This document shows positions 1 through 5,633 of a DNA stretch of 5,743 bases, piece after piece. The notes beneath the pieces were generated by a model. That model did not search any database and was not told where the DNA came from. It saw nothing but the letters and a program-made list of their open reading frames with translations. This DNA comes from Paenibacillaceae bacterium (GTDB taxonomy: Bacteria > Bacillota > Bacilli > Paenibacillales > NBRC-103111): contig JAJFMO010000271.1 in assembly GCA_020697475.1 (NCBI GenBank), positions 1 to 5,743 on the forward strand, given 5' to 3'. Numbering within the stretch: the first letter of the stretch is position 1; each line of letters begins with the position of its first letter. The position numbers and the translations under genes are program-made.

Positions 1-980
1 TCGTCCGTCCGCTGCAGCGAGTGGGCATGTATGTGCCGGGCGGCAAAGCCGCCTATCCGTCGACGATGCTGATGAACGTCATCCCGGCGCAGGTGGCCGG
101 GGTGCCGGAGATCGTCATCGTCACGCCTCCGGCGACGAACGGGGTGCCCGGCGTGAGCCCGTATATTTTGGCGACGGCGGGGGTGCTCGGCGTCAAGGAG
201 ATTTATTGCGTTGGAGGCGCTCAGGCGATCGCCGCGCTGGCGTATGGGACGGAGTCGATCCGCCCCGTCGACAAGATCGTCGGCCCGGGCAACATCTATG
301 TCTCGCTGGCCAAGAAGTATGTGTTCGGCGTCGTCGACATCGACAAGATCGCCGGGCCGACCGACGTCGTCATTCTCGCCGACGAGCAGGCCGATCCGCA
401 GTATGTGGCTGCGGATTTGTTAGCCCAGGCCGAGCACGACGAGATGTCGCCGGCGATTCTGATCACGCCGTCTAAGCGGCTCGGCGAGCAAGTGCAAGCC
501 GAGGTGGAGCGGCGGTTGACGGCGGAGGTGCCTGCGTGGCGCAACCGCGGCATCGCCGCGAAGGCGATCGCCGACCGCGGAGCAATCTTGCTCGTCGACG
601 ACTTGCCGGAGGGCATCGAGACGGTGAATCGGCTCGCACCGGAGCATGTCGAGCTGCTGTTGACTGACCCGCTACCGTATGTCGGCGGAATCCGCAACGC
701 GGGGGCGATTTTCCTCGGCGCCTACAGCCCGGAGCCGGTGGGAGATTACTTCGCCGGCCCGAACCACGTGCTGCCGACGAACGGCTCGGCGCGGTTCGCA
801 TCGCCGCTTGGGGTGGATGATTTTATCAAAAAATCGAGTGTGATTTATTACAGCAAGCAAGCGTTGCTGGAGAACGGGTCGCAAGTGGTGACGCTCGCCA
901 AGCACGAAGGGTTCGACGGGCACGCTGCGGCGATTCAGGTGCGATTGGATAAGGAGAAGGAGGGGAAAGCGAATGAGTGA
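1..980 (+). CDS. hisD: Histidinol dehydrogenase HisD, 5' partial
   Basis: NAD-dependent, zinc-containing cytosolic enzyme that oxidises L-histidinol through the aldehyde to L-histidine, the last two pathway steps. Reading starts at base 3 (frame VRPLQRVGMYVPGG) and is open at the window edge. About 325 residues are present, so roughly 105-110 N-terminal residues are missing compared with the usual ~430. Counting from the GTG at 21 as residue 1, the zinc ligands Gln and His of the QAEH motif are residues 136 and 139; the catalytic Glu-His pair is in LAPEHVELL; a further zinc Asp is in GDYFAGPNH; the last zinc His is in the C-terminal GFDGHAAA segment. The usual AGPSE signature reads AGPTD here, a mild variation. 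The true start lies upstream; the GTG at 21 is an internal Val codon of the conserved RVGMYVPGG motif. The 3' end overlaps hisB by 8 bases. Identification is secure. Confidence 0.97.
   Translation, partial: VRPLQRVGMYVPGGKAAYPSTMLMNVIPAQVAGVPEIVIVTPPATNGVPGVSPYILATAGVLGVKEIYCVGGAQAIAALAYGTESIRPVDKIVGPGNIYVSLAKKYVFGVVDIDKIAGPTDVVILADEQADPQYVAADLLAQAEHDEMSPAILITPSKRLGEQVQAEVERRLTAEVPAWRNRGIAAKAIADRGAILLVDDLPEGIETVNRLAPEHVELLLTDPLPYVGGIRNAGAIFLGAYSPEPVGDYFAGPNHVLPTNGSARFASPLGVDDFIKKSSVIYYSKQALLENGSQVVTLAKHEGFDGHAAAIQVRLDKEKEGKANE
951..965 (+). promoter_or_regulatory. Ribosome binding site of hisB inside hisD
   Basis: A purine-rich run at the 3' end of hisD holds two Shine-Dalgarno-like copies. 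AAGGAGG at 957-963 lies 9 bases before the hisB ATG at 973. It supports that start and fits translational coupling across the 8-base hisD/hisB overlap. Confidence 0.75.
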
Positions 981-1605
981 GTCGGTTGGCGAGGAAATCA
1001 AGCAACGGGCGAGAGAAGGCAAGCGGGCGGGCAGCATCGAGCGGACAACGAATGAGACGGACATCAAGCTGGCTTTCGCATTGGATGGCACGGGGCGGAC
1101 GGATATCGAGTCCGATGTGCCGTTCCTCAACCACATGCTCCAGCTGTTTACTTATCACGGGCATTTCGATCTGCAGGTGCAAGCCAAGGGCGACGTCGAC
1201 GTAGACGATCACCATACGACGGAGGATATCGGCATTTGCCTGGGGAGCTGCGTGAAGCAGGCGCTGGGCGACAGGGCGGGCATCAGGCGGTACGCCAACG
1301 TGTTCATGCCGATGGACGAGGCGCTCGCGCAGGTGGTTATCGATGTCAGCAACCGCCCGCATTTGGAGTATCGCGCCGAGTATCCGTCCGCCCAGGTGGG
1401 CAGTTTTGAGGTGGAGCTGGTGCATGAATTTTTGTGGAAAATGGCGCTGGAAGCGCGGATCACCTTGCACGTGATCGTGCATTACGGCAAAAATACGCAT
1501 CACATGGTCGAAGCCGTGTTCAAGGCGCTCGGCCGGGCGCTGGACGAGGCGACCTCGATCGATCCGCGTGTGCAGGGCGTGCCCTCGACGAAAGGAGTGC
1601 TGTAG
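973..1605 (+). CDS. hisB: Imidazoleglycerol-phosphate dehydratase HisB (monofunctional)
   Basis: Dehydrates imidazole glycerol phosphate to imidazole acetol phosphate, a manganese-dependent cytosolic step; the family assembles into a 24-mer. The 210 residues form only the dehydratase domain, without the N-terminal phosphatase domain of the enterobacterial bifunctional HisB; hisJ in this operon supplies that activity. Both metal-binding motifs are present: DDHHTTED (His80, His81, Glu84) and THHMVEAVFK (His176, His177, Glu180). Other family landmarks are FLNHML (51-56), MDEAL (114-118), DVSNRPHL (124-131) and VHEF (150-153). The conserved core begins near residue 21 (SIERTTNETDI), giving a charged N-terminal tail some 10-15 residues longer than many relatives. 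No other start codon lies in frame in that tail, and a good ribosome binding site precedes ATG 973, so this start is kept. Confidence 0.97.
   Translation: MSESVGEEIKQRAREGKRAGSIERTTNETDIKLAFALDGTGRTDIESDVPFLNHMLQLFTYHGHFDLQVQAKGDVDVDDHHTTEDIGICLGSCVKQALGDRAGIRRYANVFMPMDEALAQVVIDVSNRPHLEYRAEYPSAQVGSFEVELVHEFLWKMALEARITLHVIVHYGKNTHHMVEAVFKALGRALDEATSIDPRVQGVPSTKGVL
1591..1597 (+). promoter_or_regulatory. Ribosome binding site supporting the GTG start of hisH
   Basis: AAAGGAG within the last codons of hisB, 11 bases before the GTG at 1609. It decides the hisH start: the encoded protein then begins MIAIIDYGMGNL, exactly where HisH proteins normally begin. Confidence 0.7.
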
Positions 1606-1608
1606 CGG

Positions 1609-2211
1609 GTGATTGCGATCATCGATTACGGCATGGGCAATCTGCACAGCGTTAGCAAGGCGGTTGAGCGGCTCGGGCGACAAGCGCTTGTCACTTCGCA
1701 GGAGGCGGACATCATGGACGCAGCGGGGGCGATCTTGCCGGGCGTCGGCGCGTTCGGCGACGCGATGGACAATTTGCGCGAGAGCGGGCTGCGCGATACG
1801 GTGCTGCGATATGCTGCAACCGGCAAGCCGTTGCTCGGCATCTGCCTCGGTATGCAGCTGCTCTTCACGGAAAGTGAGGAGCACGGATTGCATCAAGGCT
1901 TGGGACTGTTGCCAGGTCGCGTGGTGCGATTCCCTCAGGGCGATTATAAGGTGCCGCACATGGGCTGGAACCGGCTCAAGTTCGAGCGGCCGAGCCCGCT
2001 GTTGGACGGCTTGGACGAAGGACACGTATATTTCGTTCACTCCTACCGGGCGCTGCCGGAAAACCCGGGCGACCTGCTCGCGACGACCGACTATCATCAA
2101 CCGGTAACAGCGATCGTCGGCCGCAGCAACGTGTATGGGATGCAGTTTCATCCCGAGAAGAGCGGCGAGCTGGGGATGCAACTGCTGGAGCGTTTTGTTG
2201 GAATGTGCTGA
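1609..2211 (+). CDS. hisH: Imidazole glycerol phosphate synthase, glutaminase subunit HisH
   Basis: Class I (triad) glutamine amidotransferase. It hydrolyses glutamine and passes ammonia to HisF, together forming imidazole glycerol phosphate synthase, which converts PRFAR to IGP and AICAR. The 200-residue length is typical. Visible motifs: N-terminal IIDYGMGNL; oxyanion-region PGVGAF (44-49); nucleophile elbow GICLGMQLL with Cys79; PHMGWN (116-121); YFVHSYR (141-147); and the catalytic His181 and Glu183 in QFHPEKSG. The start is GTG, only 3 bases after the hisB stop, suggesting translational coupling. Its partner hisF is not adjacent: a 241-base repeat-filled gap and hisA lie between, although hisH-hisA-hisF is the common order in Bacillales. 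The catalytic triad is complete, so an active subunit is expected. Confidence 0.97.
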   Translation: MIAIIDYGMGNLHSVSKAVERLGRQALVTSQEADIMDAAGAILPGVGAFGDAMDNLRESGLRDTVLRYAATGKPLLGICLGMQLLFTESEEHGLHQGLGLLPGRVVRFPQGDYKVPHMGWNRLKFERPSPLLDGLDEGHVYFVHSYRALPENPGDLLATTDYHQPVTAIVGRSNVYGMQFHPEKSGELGMQLLERFVGMC

Positions 2212-2224
2212 CGGGGGCTGTAGG

Positions 2225-2249
2225 CTAACGGTTGCCACAACCGCTATTT
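2225..2249 (+). repeat. Repeat unit 1, forward
   Basis: Both conserved arms are present (CTAACGGTT, GCTATTT) around core GCCACAACC. Unlike the others, this unit contains a perfect small dyad of its own, CGGTTG / CAACCG with a CCA loop, at 2229-2243. Confidence 0.85.
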
Positions 2250-2274
2250 CTGCTAAAAAGCCTGGTTTGCGTTT

Positions 2275-2299
2275 CTAACGGTTGCCATAGTGGCTATTT
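2275..2299 (+). repeat. Repeat unit 2, forward
   Basis: Both arms are intact; the core is GCCATAGTG. It starts 50 bases after unit 1. Its end overlaps a TATACT string (2299-2304) that resembles a -10 box but has no properly spaced -35. Confidence 0.85.
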
Positions 2300-2333
2300 A
2301 TACTCTTATGATCCATTTAGGGCGATATCGGCG

Positions 2334-2358
2334 AAATAGCCTCCATAGTAACCGTTAG
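2334..2358 (-). repeat. Repeat unit 3, reverse
   Basis: Reads on the minus strand as CTAACGGTT, core ACTATGGAG, GCTATTT. It faces unit 2 across a 34-base gap and could pair with it through the arms, but not well through the core. Confidence 0.85.
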
Positions 2359-2383
2359 CCCGCTAAGTGAGAGAATTCTCCTT

Positions 2384-2408
2384 AAATAGCCTCAACCACA
2401 ACCGTTAG
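2384..2408 (-). repeat. Repeat unit 4, reverse
   Basis: Reads on the minus strand as CTAACGGTT, core GTGGTTGAG, GCTATTT. It starts exactly 50 bases after unit 3, mirroring the spacing of units 1 and 2, and ends 44 bases before the hisA start. Confidence 0.85.
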
Positions 2409-2433
2409 AATTCATAAGCTACACAACAATAAA

Positions 2434-2441
2434 GGAAGGAG
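2434..2441 (+). promoter_or_regulatory. Ribosome binding site of hisA
   Basis: GGAAGGAG, 11 bases before the hisA ATG, in an AT-rich stretch just downstream of the repeat array. Because the gap from hisH is 241 bases, hisA must be initiated independently rather than by coupling to hisH. Confidence 0.7.
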
Positions 2442-2452
2442 ACAAACAACTT

Positions 2453-3187
2453 ATGGCATCATTCATACTATACCCGGCGATCGACATCCGCGACGGCAAA
2501 TGCGTGAGGTTGATTCAGGGCGACTATAACCGTGAGACGGTGTACAACGAGAACCCTTTGGAGGTTGCGCAGCAGTGGCAAGCGCAAGGGGCGGCCTGGA
2601 TTCACTTGGTTGACCTCGACGGCGCCAAGGCGGGAAAGCCGATGAACGACCGGCTGATCGGCGACATCGCTAACGCTGTGAACGTGCCGGTGCAAATCGG
2701 CGGCGGCCTGCGTACCCAAGCCGATGTCGAAAACTTGCTGGCGCGAGGCGTCAGCCGGGTCATCCTGGGCACGTCGGCGATCGAGAATCGGCCGTTTGTG
2801 CACGCCGTGCTCAAGGAATACGGCAGTAAAGTGGCGATCGGCCTCGACGCCCGAGGCGGCCTCGTCGCCACCCGCGGCTGGCTTGAGACGACTGAAGTGA
2901 AGGCCGTCGATCTGGCCCGCGAATTGGCGGAGTACGGCGCGACCACGTTTATCTTCACCGACATCTCCCGTGACGGGATGATGGAGGGGCCGAACGTGCA
3001 GGCGATCGCCGATCTCGCCCGCGAGTCCGGGCAAACCGTCATCGCCTCCGGCGGGGTAAGCCGCTACGAGGACTTGCAGCGACTGTCTGAATATGCAGGC
3101 GATGGTATCGGCGGAGCGATCATCGGCAAGGCGCTCTACACCGGAGCGATCGATTTGGCGGAGGCTCATCGGCGGCTTGGTGCTTAA
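2453..3187 (+). CDS. hisA: ProFAR isomerase HisA
   Basis: 1-(5-phosphoribosyl)-5-[(5-phosphoribosylamino)methylideneamino]imidazole-4-carboxamide isomerase. It performs the Amadori rearrangement of ProFAR to PRFAR, the substrate of HisF-HisH. It is a single (beta/alpha)8 barrel of 244 residues, the normal length. The two catalytic aspartates are Asp11 in YPAIDIRDG and Asp132 in IGLDARGG. Phosphate-binding loops appear twice, as expected of this half-barrel-duplicated fold: QIGGGLR (81-87) with LGTSAI (105-110), and ASGGVS (198-203) with IGKALY (224-229). The TDISRDGMMEGPN stretch (169-181) is also characteristic. The first codons (MASFILYPAIDIRDG) and a clear ribosome binding site fix the start. 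The repeat array separates it from hisH; hisF follows after 29 bases. No sign of the actinobacterial dual-function PriA context. Confidence 0.97.
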   Translation: MASFILYPAIDIRDGKCVRLIQGDYNRETVYNENPLEVAQQWQAQGAAWIHLVDLDGAKAGKPMNDRLIGDIANAVNVPVQIGGGLRTQADVENLLARGVSRVILGTSAIENRPFVHAVLKEYGSKVAIGLDARGGLVATRGWLETTEVKAVDLARELAEYGATTFIFTDISRDGMMEGPNVQAIADLARESGQTVIASGGVSRYEDLQRLSEYAGDGIGGAIIGKALYTGAIDLAEAHRRLGA

Positions 3188-3199
3188 ACTTTTTTGAAC

Positions 3200-3208
3200 A
3201 GGGGGGTG
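3200..3208 (+). promoter_or_regulatory. Ribosome binding site of hisF (all-G variant)
   Basis: AGGGGGGTG, 8 bases before ATG 3217. It aligns with the extended Shine-Dalgarno AAGGAGGTG, with two A-to-G differences that can still pair as G-U with the 16S tail. The G-run is unusual, but position and extent are good. Confidence 0.65.
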
Positions 3209-3216
3209 GAACTTCG

Positions 3217-3975
3217 ATGCTGGCCAAACGTATAATTCCATGTCTGGACGTGAAAGACGGGCGGGTGGTGAAAGGCGTCAACTTCGTCAACCTGCGCGAC
3301 GCCGGTGATCCGGTGGAATTGGCCGCGCTATATGATCGCGAACGGGCGGACGAGCTTGTTTTTCTCGACATCTCCGCCTCGTACGAGGGACGCGCGACGA
3401 TGGTTGAGGTAGTGCGCCGAACGGCCGGGGAAATCACGATTCCGTTCACGGTCGGCGGCGGAATTGCTTCGGTCGACGACATGAAGCGGCTGTTGCGGGC
3501 CGGAGCAGACAAGATCGGCATCAACACGGCAGCGGTCAAAAATCCGAGCCTTATCTCTGACGGTGCGGCGAAATTCGGCTGCCAATGTATCGTTGTGGCA
3601 ATTGATGCCAAGTATAATGAACAATGGCGCGAATGGGAAGTGTACACCCACGGCGGGCGCAATGCGACGGGCATGCGGGCGATTGCTTGGGCGCAGGAGG
3701 CGGAGCGGCTCGGGGCCGGGGAAATTTTGCTGACGAGCATGGACGCGGACGGCACGAAGGACGGCTTCGACATTCCGCTAACGCGCGCGGTGTCCGAGAA
3801 GCTCGGCATCCCGGTGATCGCCTCCGGCGGGGCCGGCAAGGCGGAGCACTTCAGCGATGTCTTCATTGAAGGCAAAGCCGATGCGGCGCTGGCGGCAACC
3901 GTGTTTCATTATAAGGAAATGACGATTGAAGAAGTGAAAAATGATCTGGTAAGCAAAGGGGTGGAGGTCCGGTGA
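3217..3975 (+). CDS. hisF: Imidazole glycerol phosphate synthase, cyclase subunit HisF
   Basis: The cyclase half of IGP synthase. It uses ammonia tunnelled from HisH to cleave and cyclise PRFAR into IGP plus AICAR, the latter returning to purine synthesis. It is a (beta/alpha)8 barrel of 252 residues, the usual length. The catalytic aspartates fall at the textbook positions: Asp11 in IPCLDVKDG and Asp130 in VVAIDAKYN. Phosphate-binding and barrel motifs include TVGGGI (78-83), GINTAAVKNP (101-110), LLTSMDADGTKDGFD (171-185) and IASGGAGK (201-208). It follows hisA, a paralogous barrel, after 29 bases. The stop overlaps the hisIE GTG start by 4 bases (GTGA), so the two are probably translationally coupled. 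Nothing is truncated. Confidence 0.98.
   Translation: MLAKRIIPCLDVKDGRVVKGVNFVNLRDAGDPVELAALYDRERADELVFLDISASYEGRATMVEVVRRTAGEITIPFTVGGGIASVDDMKRLLRAGADKIGINTAAVKNPSLISDGAAKFGCQCIVVAIDAKYNEQWREWEVYTHGGRNATGMRAIAWAQEAERLGAGEILLTSMDADGTKDGFDIPLTRAVSEKLGIPVIASGGAGKAEHFSDVFIEGKADAALAATVFHYKEMTIEEVKNDLVSKGVEVR
3963..3967 (+). promoter_or_regulatory. Ribosome binding site of hisIE, close-spaced
   Basis: GGAGG in the last hisF codons, only 4 bases before the GTG at 3972; the preceding AAAGGGG (3955-3961) could serve instead at a more usual distance. With the GTGA stop/start overlap this suggests re-initiation by ribosomes finishing hisF. Confidence 0.5.
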
Positions 3976-4667
3976 GTGCGGATCAAGGAAAGGCTGCGGC
4001 GTTGCCGCTGACTCAGGCGTTGGACGAAATTCGCTGGGACGAGCAAGGGTTGGCGCCGGCCGTTGTGCAAGATGCGGCCAGCAAAGACGTGCTGATGATG
4101 GCTTATATGAACAAAGAATCGCTGCGCAGGACAGTGGAGACCGGGGAAGCGTGGTTTTGGAGCCGTTCCCGCGCGGAATTGTGGCACAAGGGAGCTACGT
4201 CGGGCCACTATCAGAAGGTGCGCTCGATCCGTTACGATTGTGACGCGGACACGTTGCTGCTGCAGGTTCAGCCGCTCGGGCCGGCTTGCCATAACGGCAC
4301 CTACAGCTGTTTTACCGGCGCGATTGCGACGCAGGAGGGGCAAGCGGCAAGCGGGGCAGCGAGCAGCGATCGGTTCGCGATATTATCCGAACTGGAATCC
4401 GTAATCGCCCAGCGCGATGCCGAACGTCCGACGGGAGCGTATACGACGTACCTTTTCGAACAAGGGATTGACAAGATTCTGAAAAAAGTCGGGGAAGAGA
4501 CGGCGGAAGTGATCATCGCCGCCAAAAACCGCAACAATGACGAGCTTCGGTACGAAGCGAGCGATCTGATCTTCCATCTGTTCGTACTGCTGAGGGAATC
4601 GAAGCTGCCGCTCGACGATCTGATGAGAGAATTGGAAAGCCGTCACGTGAAGAAACAGAACCGTTAG
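3972..4667 (+). CDS. hisI (hisIE): Bifunctional PR-AMP cyclohydrolase / PR-ATP pyrophosphohydrolase HisIE
   Basis: A fusion of two early-pathway enzymes, 231 residues. Residues ~17-120 are the PR-AMP cyclohydrolase (HisI): WFWSRSRAELWHKGATSG (61-78), then metal ligands in YDCDADT (Cys90, Asp91, Asp93) and Cys106 and Cys113 in PACHNGTYSCF; the 16- and 7-residue cysteine spacings fit the family's zinc site. After a small Ala/Gly/Ser-rich linker (~120-132), residues ~135-225 are the PR-ATP pyrophosphohydrolase (HisE), with GIDKILKKVGEETAEVIIAAKN (Glu175, Glu176, Glu179) and ELRYEASDLIFHLFVLL, the MazG-like helical metal site. The start is GTG overlapping the hisF stop; a TTG at 4002 with an AAGGAAAGG sequence in front is a less likely alternative. 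The stop codon sits in an 11-base string identical to one arm of the hisH-hisA repeat. Confidence 0.96.
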   Translation: MSADQGKAAALPLTQALDEIRWDEQGLAPAVVQDAASKDVLMMAYMNKESLRRTVETGEAWFWSRSRAELWHKGATSGHYQKVRSIRYDCDADTLLLQVQPLGPACHNGTYSCFTGAIATQEGQAASGAASSDRFAILSELESVIAQRDAERPTGAYTTYLFEQGIDKILKKVGEETAEVIIAAKNRNNDELRYEASDLIFHLFVLLRESKLPLDDLMRELESRHVKKQNR

Positions 4668-4693
4668 CCTCCCGCTCAACGGAAAAGGAAAGC

Positions 4694-4699
4694 AAGGGA
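4694..4699 (+). promoter_or_regulatory. Ribosome binding site of hisJ
   Basis: AAGGGA, 9 bases before ATG 4709, in the 41-base gap after hisIE; a second purine run, AAAAGGAAAG, lies at 4683-4692. It is of moderate strength and supports the ATG at 4709. Confidence 0.55.
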
Positions 4700-4708
4700 T
4701 CCGGCCTT

Positions 4709-5521
4709 ATGTTGATTGATTATCATACCCATCACGTCCGGTGTGGGCACGCCGAGGGGACGCTGGAACAATACGTCGAGCAGGGAATACGGCTCGGCTT
4801 GAGCCAGTTGGGCCTGTCCGACCATATGCCGCTGATCCATGTCGATCCGGCGACGTATTACCCCGGCATGGCAATGCCGATGGAGGAGCTCCCCGCCTAT
4901 GTGGAAGAGGCGTTCCGCTTGCAGCAGAAGTACCGCGGCCGCATAGACATCCGCGTCGGCCTGGAAGGCGACTATATTGAAGGCTACGAGTCCGAAATCG
5001 CCCGCATCATTCAAGCGTACCCGTGGGACTATGTAATTGGTTCGGTTCATTTTCTCGGCACATGGGATATTTCGGATTTCCGTCAGCTCGACGGTTGGAA
5101 AGACTGCAACCCCGACGAGGTGTACACCCAATATTACGATGCGGTGCAGAAGGCGGCGCGTTCCGGCATGTACGATTATCTCGGGCATCTCGATGTGATC
5201 AAGCGCTTCTGCTTCAAGCCGTCTGCAAGTTTCGATCTTGTCGGATTGGAGCGCGAGACGCTCGATGTGATCCGCGAGTGCGGGATGGCGATCGAGCTGA
5301 ACGCGTCGGGGTTGCGGATGCCGGCAGCGGAAATGTTCCCAAGCCGGCGGATGCTGGAATATGCCCATCAGCTCGGCATTCCGTTGACGATCGGCTCCGA
5401 CGCCCACCAACCGGAGAGGCTCGGGCAATACCTCGATCATGCTACGGCAATGCTGCGGGATATCGGCTTTACGGAGCTGGCCACGTTCAGCAAGCGCACT
5501 AGGACAATGGTCCCGTTGTAA
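4709..5521 (+). CDS. hisJ: Histidinol-phosphatase HisJ, PHP family
   Basis: Dephosphorylates L-histidinol phosphate to L-histidinol, supplying HisD. It belongs to the PHP (polymerase and histidinol phosphatase) metal-dependent family, unrelated to the HAD-type phosphatase domain of bifunctional HisB. The 270 residues match the usual size. All PHP metal-site motifs are visible: DYHTHHVRCGHA (His6, His8, His14), LSDHMP (Asp38, His39), GLEGDYI (Glu86), GSVHFL (His114), YLGHLDV (His160) and IGSDAHQP (Asp231, His233). The start is ATG, where the first beta strand (MLIDYHTH) should begin. In B. subtilis hisJ lies apart from the his operon, whereas here it directly follows hisIE after 41 bases, so the operon carries its own phosphatase. 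DNA polymerase X-type PHP domains are excluded by the length and by the absence of a polymerase domain. Confidence 0.95.
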   Translation: MLIDYHTHHVRCGHAEGTLEQYVEQGIRLGLSQLGLSDHMPLIHVDPATYYPGMAMPMEELPAYVEEAFRLQQKYRGRIDIRVGLEGDYIEGYESEIARIIQAYPWDYVIGSVHFLGTWDISDFRQLDGWKDCNPDEVYTQYYDAVQKAARSGMYDYLGHLDVIKRFCFKPSASFDLVGLERETLDVIRECGMAIELNASGLRMPAAEMFPSRRMLEYAHQLGIPLTIGSDAHQPERLGQYLDHATAMLRDIGFTELATFSKRTRTMVPL

Positions 5522-5564
5522 CAATTGCTCATTTTGTCAAAAGTTCGGACTTTATGCGACTGTG

Positions 5565-5579
5565 GGACGCTTTCCGTCC
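5565..5579 (+). other. Weak hairpin after hisJ, not a convincing terminator
   Basis: GGACG and CGTCC pair across a CTTTC loop, a 5-bp stem. There is no T-run behind it, so it is a poor intrinsic terminator. No better terminator candidate is visible between the hisJ stop and the next gene. Confidence 0.3.
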
Positions 5580-5599
5580 GTCATCGGTTGAAGTATAAT
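5571..5599 (+). promoter_or_regulatory. Candidate sigma-A promoter for the gene after hisJ
   Basis: A perfect TATAAT lies at 5594-5599. The hexamer 17 bases upstream (TTTCCG, 5571-5576) matches the -35 consensus at only three positions, so the promoter would be weak or activator-dependent. Transcription would begin near 5606 and give a leader of about 120 bases that contains the duplicated hairpin units. The prediction rests mainly on the -10 box and on its position in an AT-rich intergenic gap. Confidence 0.45.
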
Positions 5600-5633
5600 A
5601 CATCTGTATGCCATTTCCACTCTCTTATAGCTT

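Larger units (their letters stand above)
2225..2408 (+). repeat. Palindromic array of four 25-base repeats between hisH and hisA
   Basis: This element fills most of the 241-base gap. Four 25-base units share a 9-base arm CTAACGGTT and a 7-base arm GCTATTT around a variable 9-base core. Two units point forward (2225-2249, 2275-2299) and two backward (2334-2358, 2384-2408). Within each pair the units start exactly 50 bases apart, with a 25-base spacer; the inner gap is 34 bases. The whole is therefore an inverted repeat of 184 bases with 10-base perfect ends (CTAACGGTTG), and its transcript could fold as unit 1 with 4 and unit 2 with 3. Spacers differ in sequence, though 2371-2380 is itself a perfect palindrome (GAGAATTCTC). 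I see no convincing target-site duplication and no ORF. It resembles a dispersed BIME/MITE-type intergenic element; that class assignment is inference. Confidence 0.85.

Noticed and set aside
826..2238. A 470-residue minus-strand open frame covering the end of hisD, all of hisB and all of hisH
   Set aside because: It is opposite three well-recognised genes. The length comes from G+C-rich codon structure, and the translation (rich in His, Arg, Gln, Ala) resembles no family I know.
2299..2304. TATACT at the edge of repeat unit 2 as a -10 box
   Set aside because: The hexamer 16-18 bases upstream falls in the repeat arm and does not resemble TTGACA; TTGCCA is only 11 bases away.
2225..2408. CRISPR-like regularity (25-base repeats with 25-base spacers)
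   Set aside because: Units are in opposite orientations, have a variable 9-base core inside the repeat, number only four, and no cas gene is nearby.
3189..3195. T-run just after the hisA stop, considered as an intrinsic terminator
   Set aside because: No stable hairpin precedes it, and hisF follows within 29 bases in the same direction.
3204..3216. GGGTGGAACTTCG before hisF resembles the conserved T-box string (GGGTGGNACCGCG, two mismatches)
   Set aside because: The hisA-hisF gap is only 29 bases, with no specifier stem or terminator hairpin. The string is explained by the ribosome binding site.
2468..3875. Long minus-strand open frames (257 and 251 residues) opposite hisA and hisF
   Set aside because: They mirror the codon structure of hisA and hisF, show no recognisable motif and have no sensible gene context.
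4661..4684. CCGTT / AACGG hairpin spanning the hisIE stop
   Set aside because: The stem is only 5 bp with a loop of more than ten bases, followed by A-rich rather than T-rich sequence, so it is unlikely to terminate transcription.
4676..5524. A 282-residue minus-strand open frame opposite hisJ
   Set aside because: It is the complement of a PHP phosphatase whose metal-site motifs are all intact on the plus strand; composition is typical of a shadow frame.
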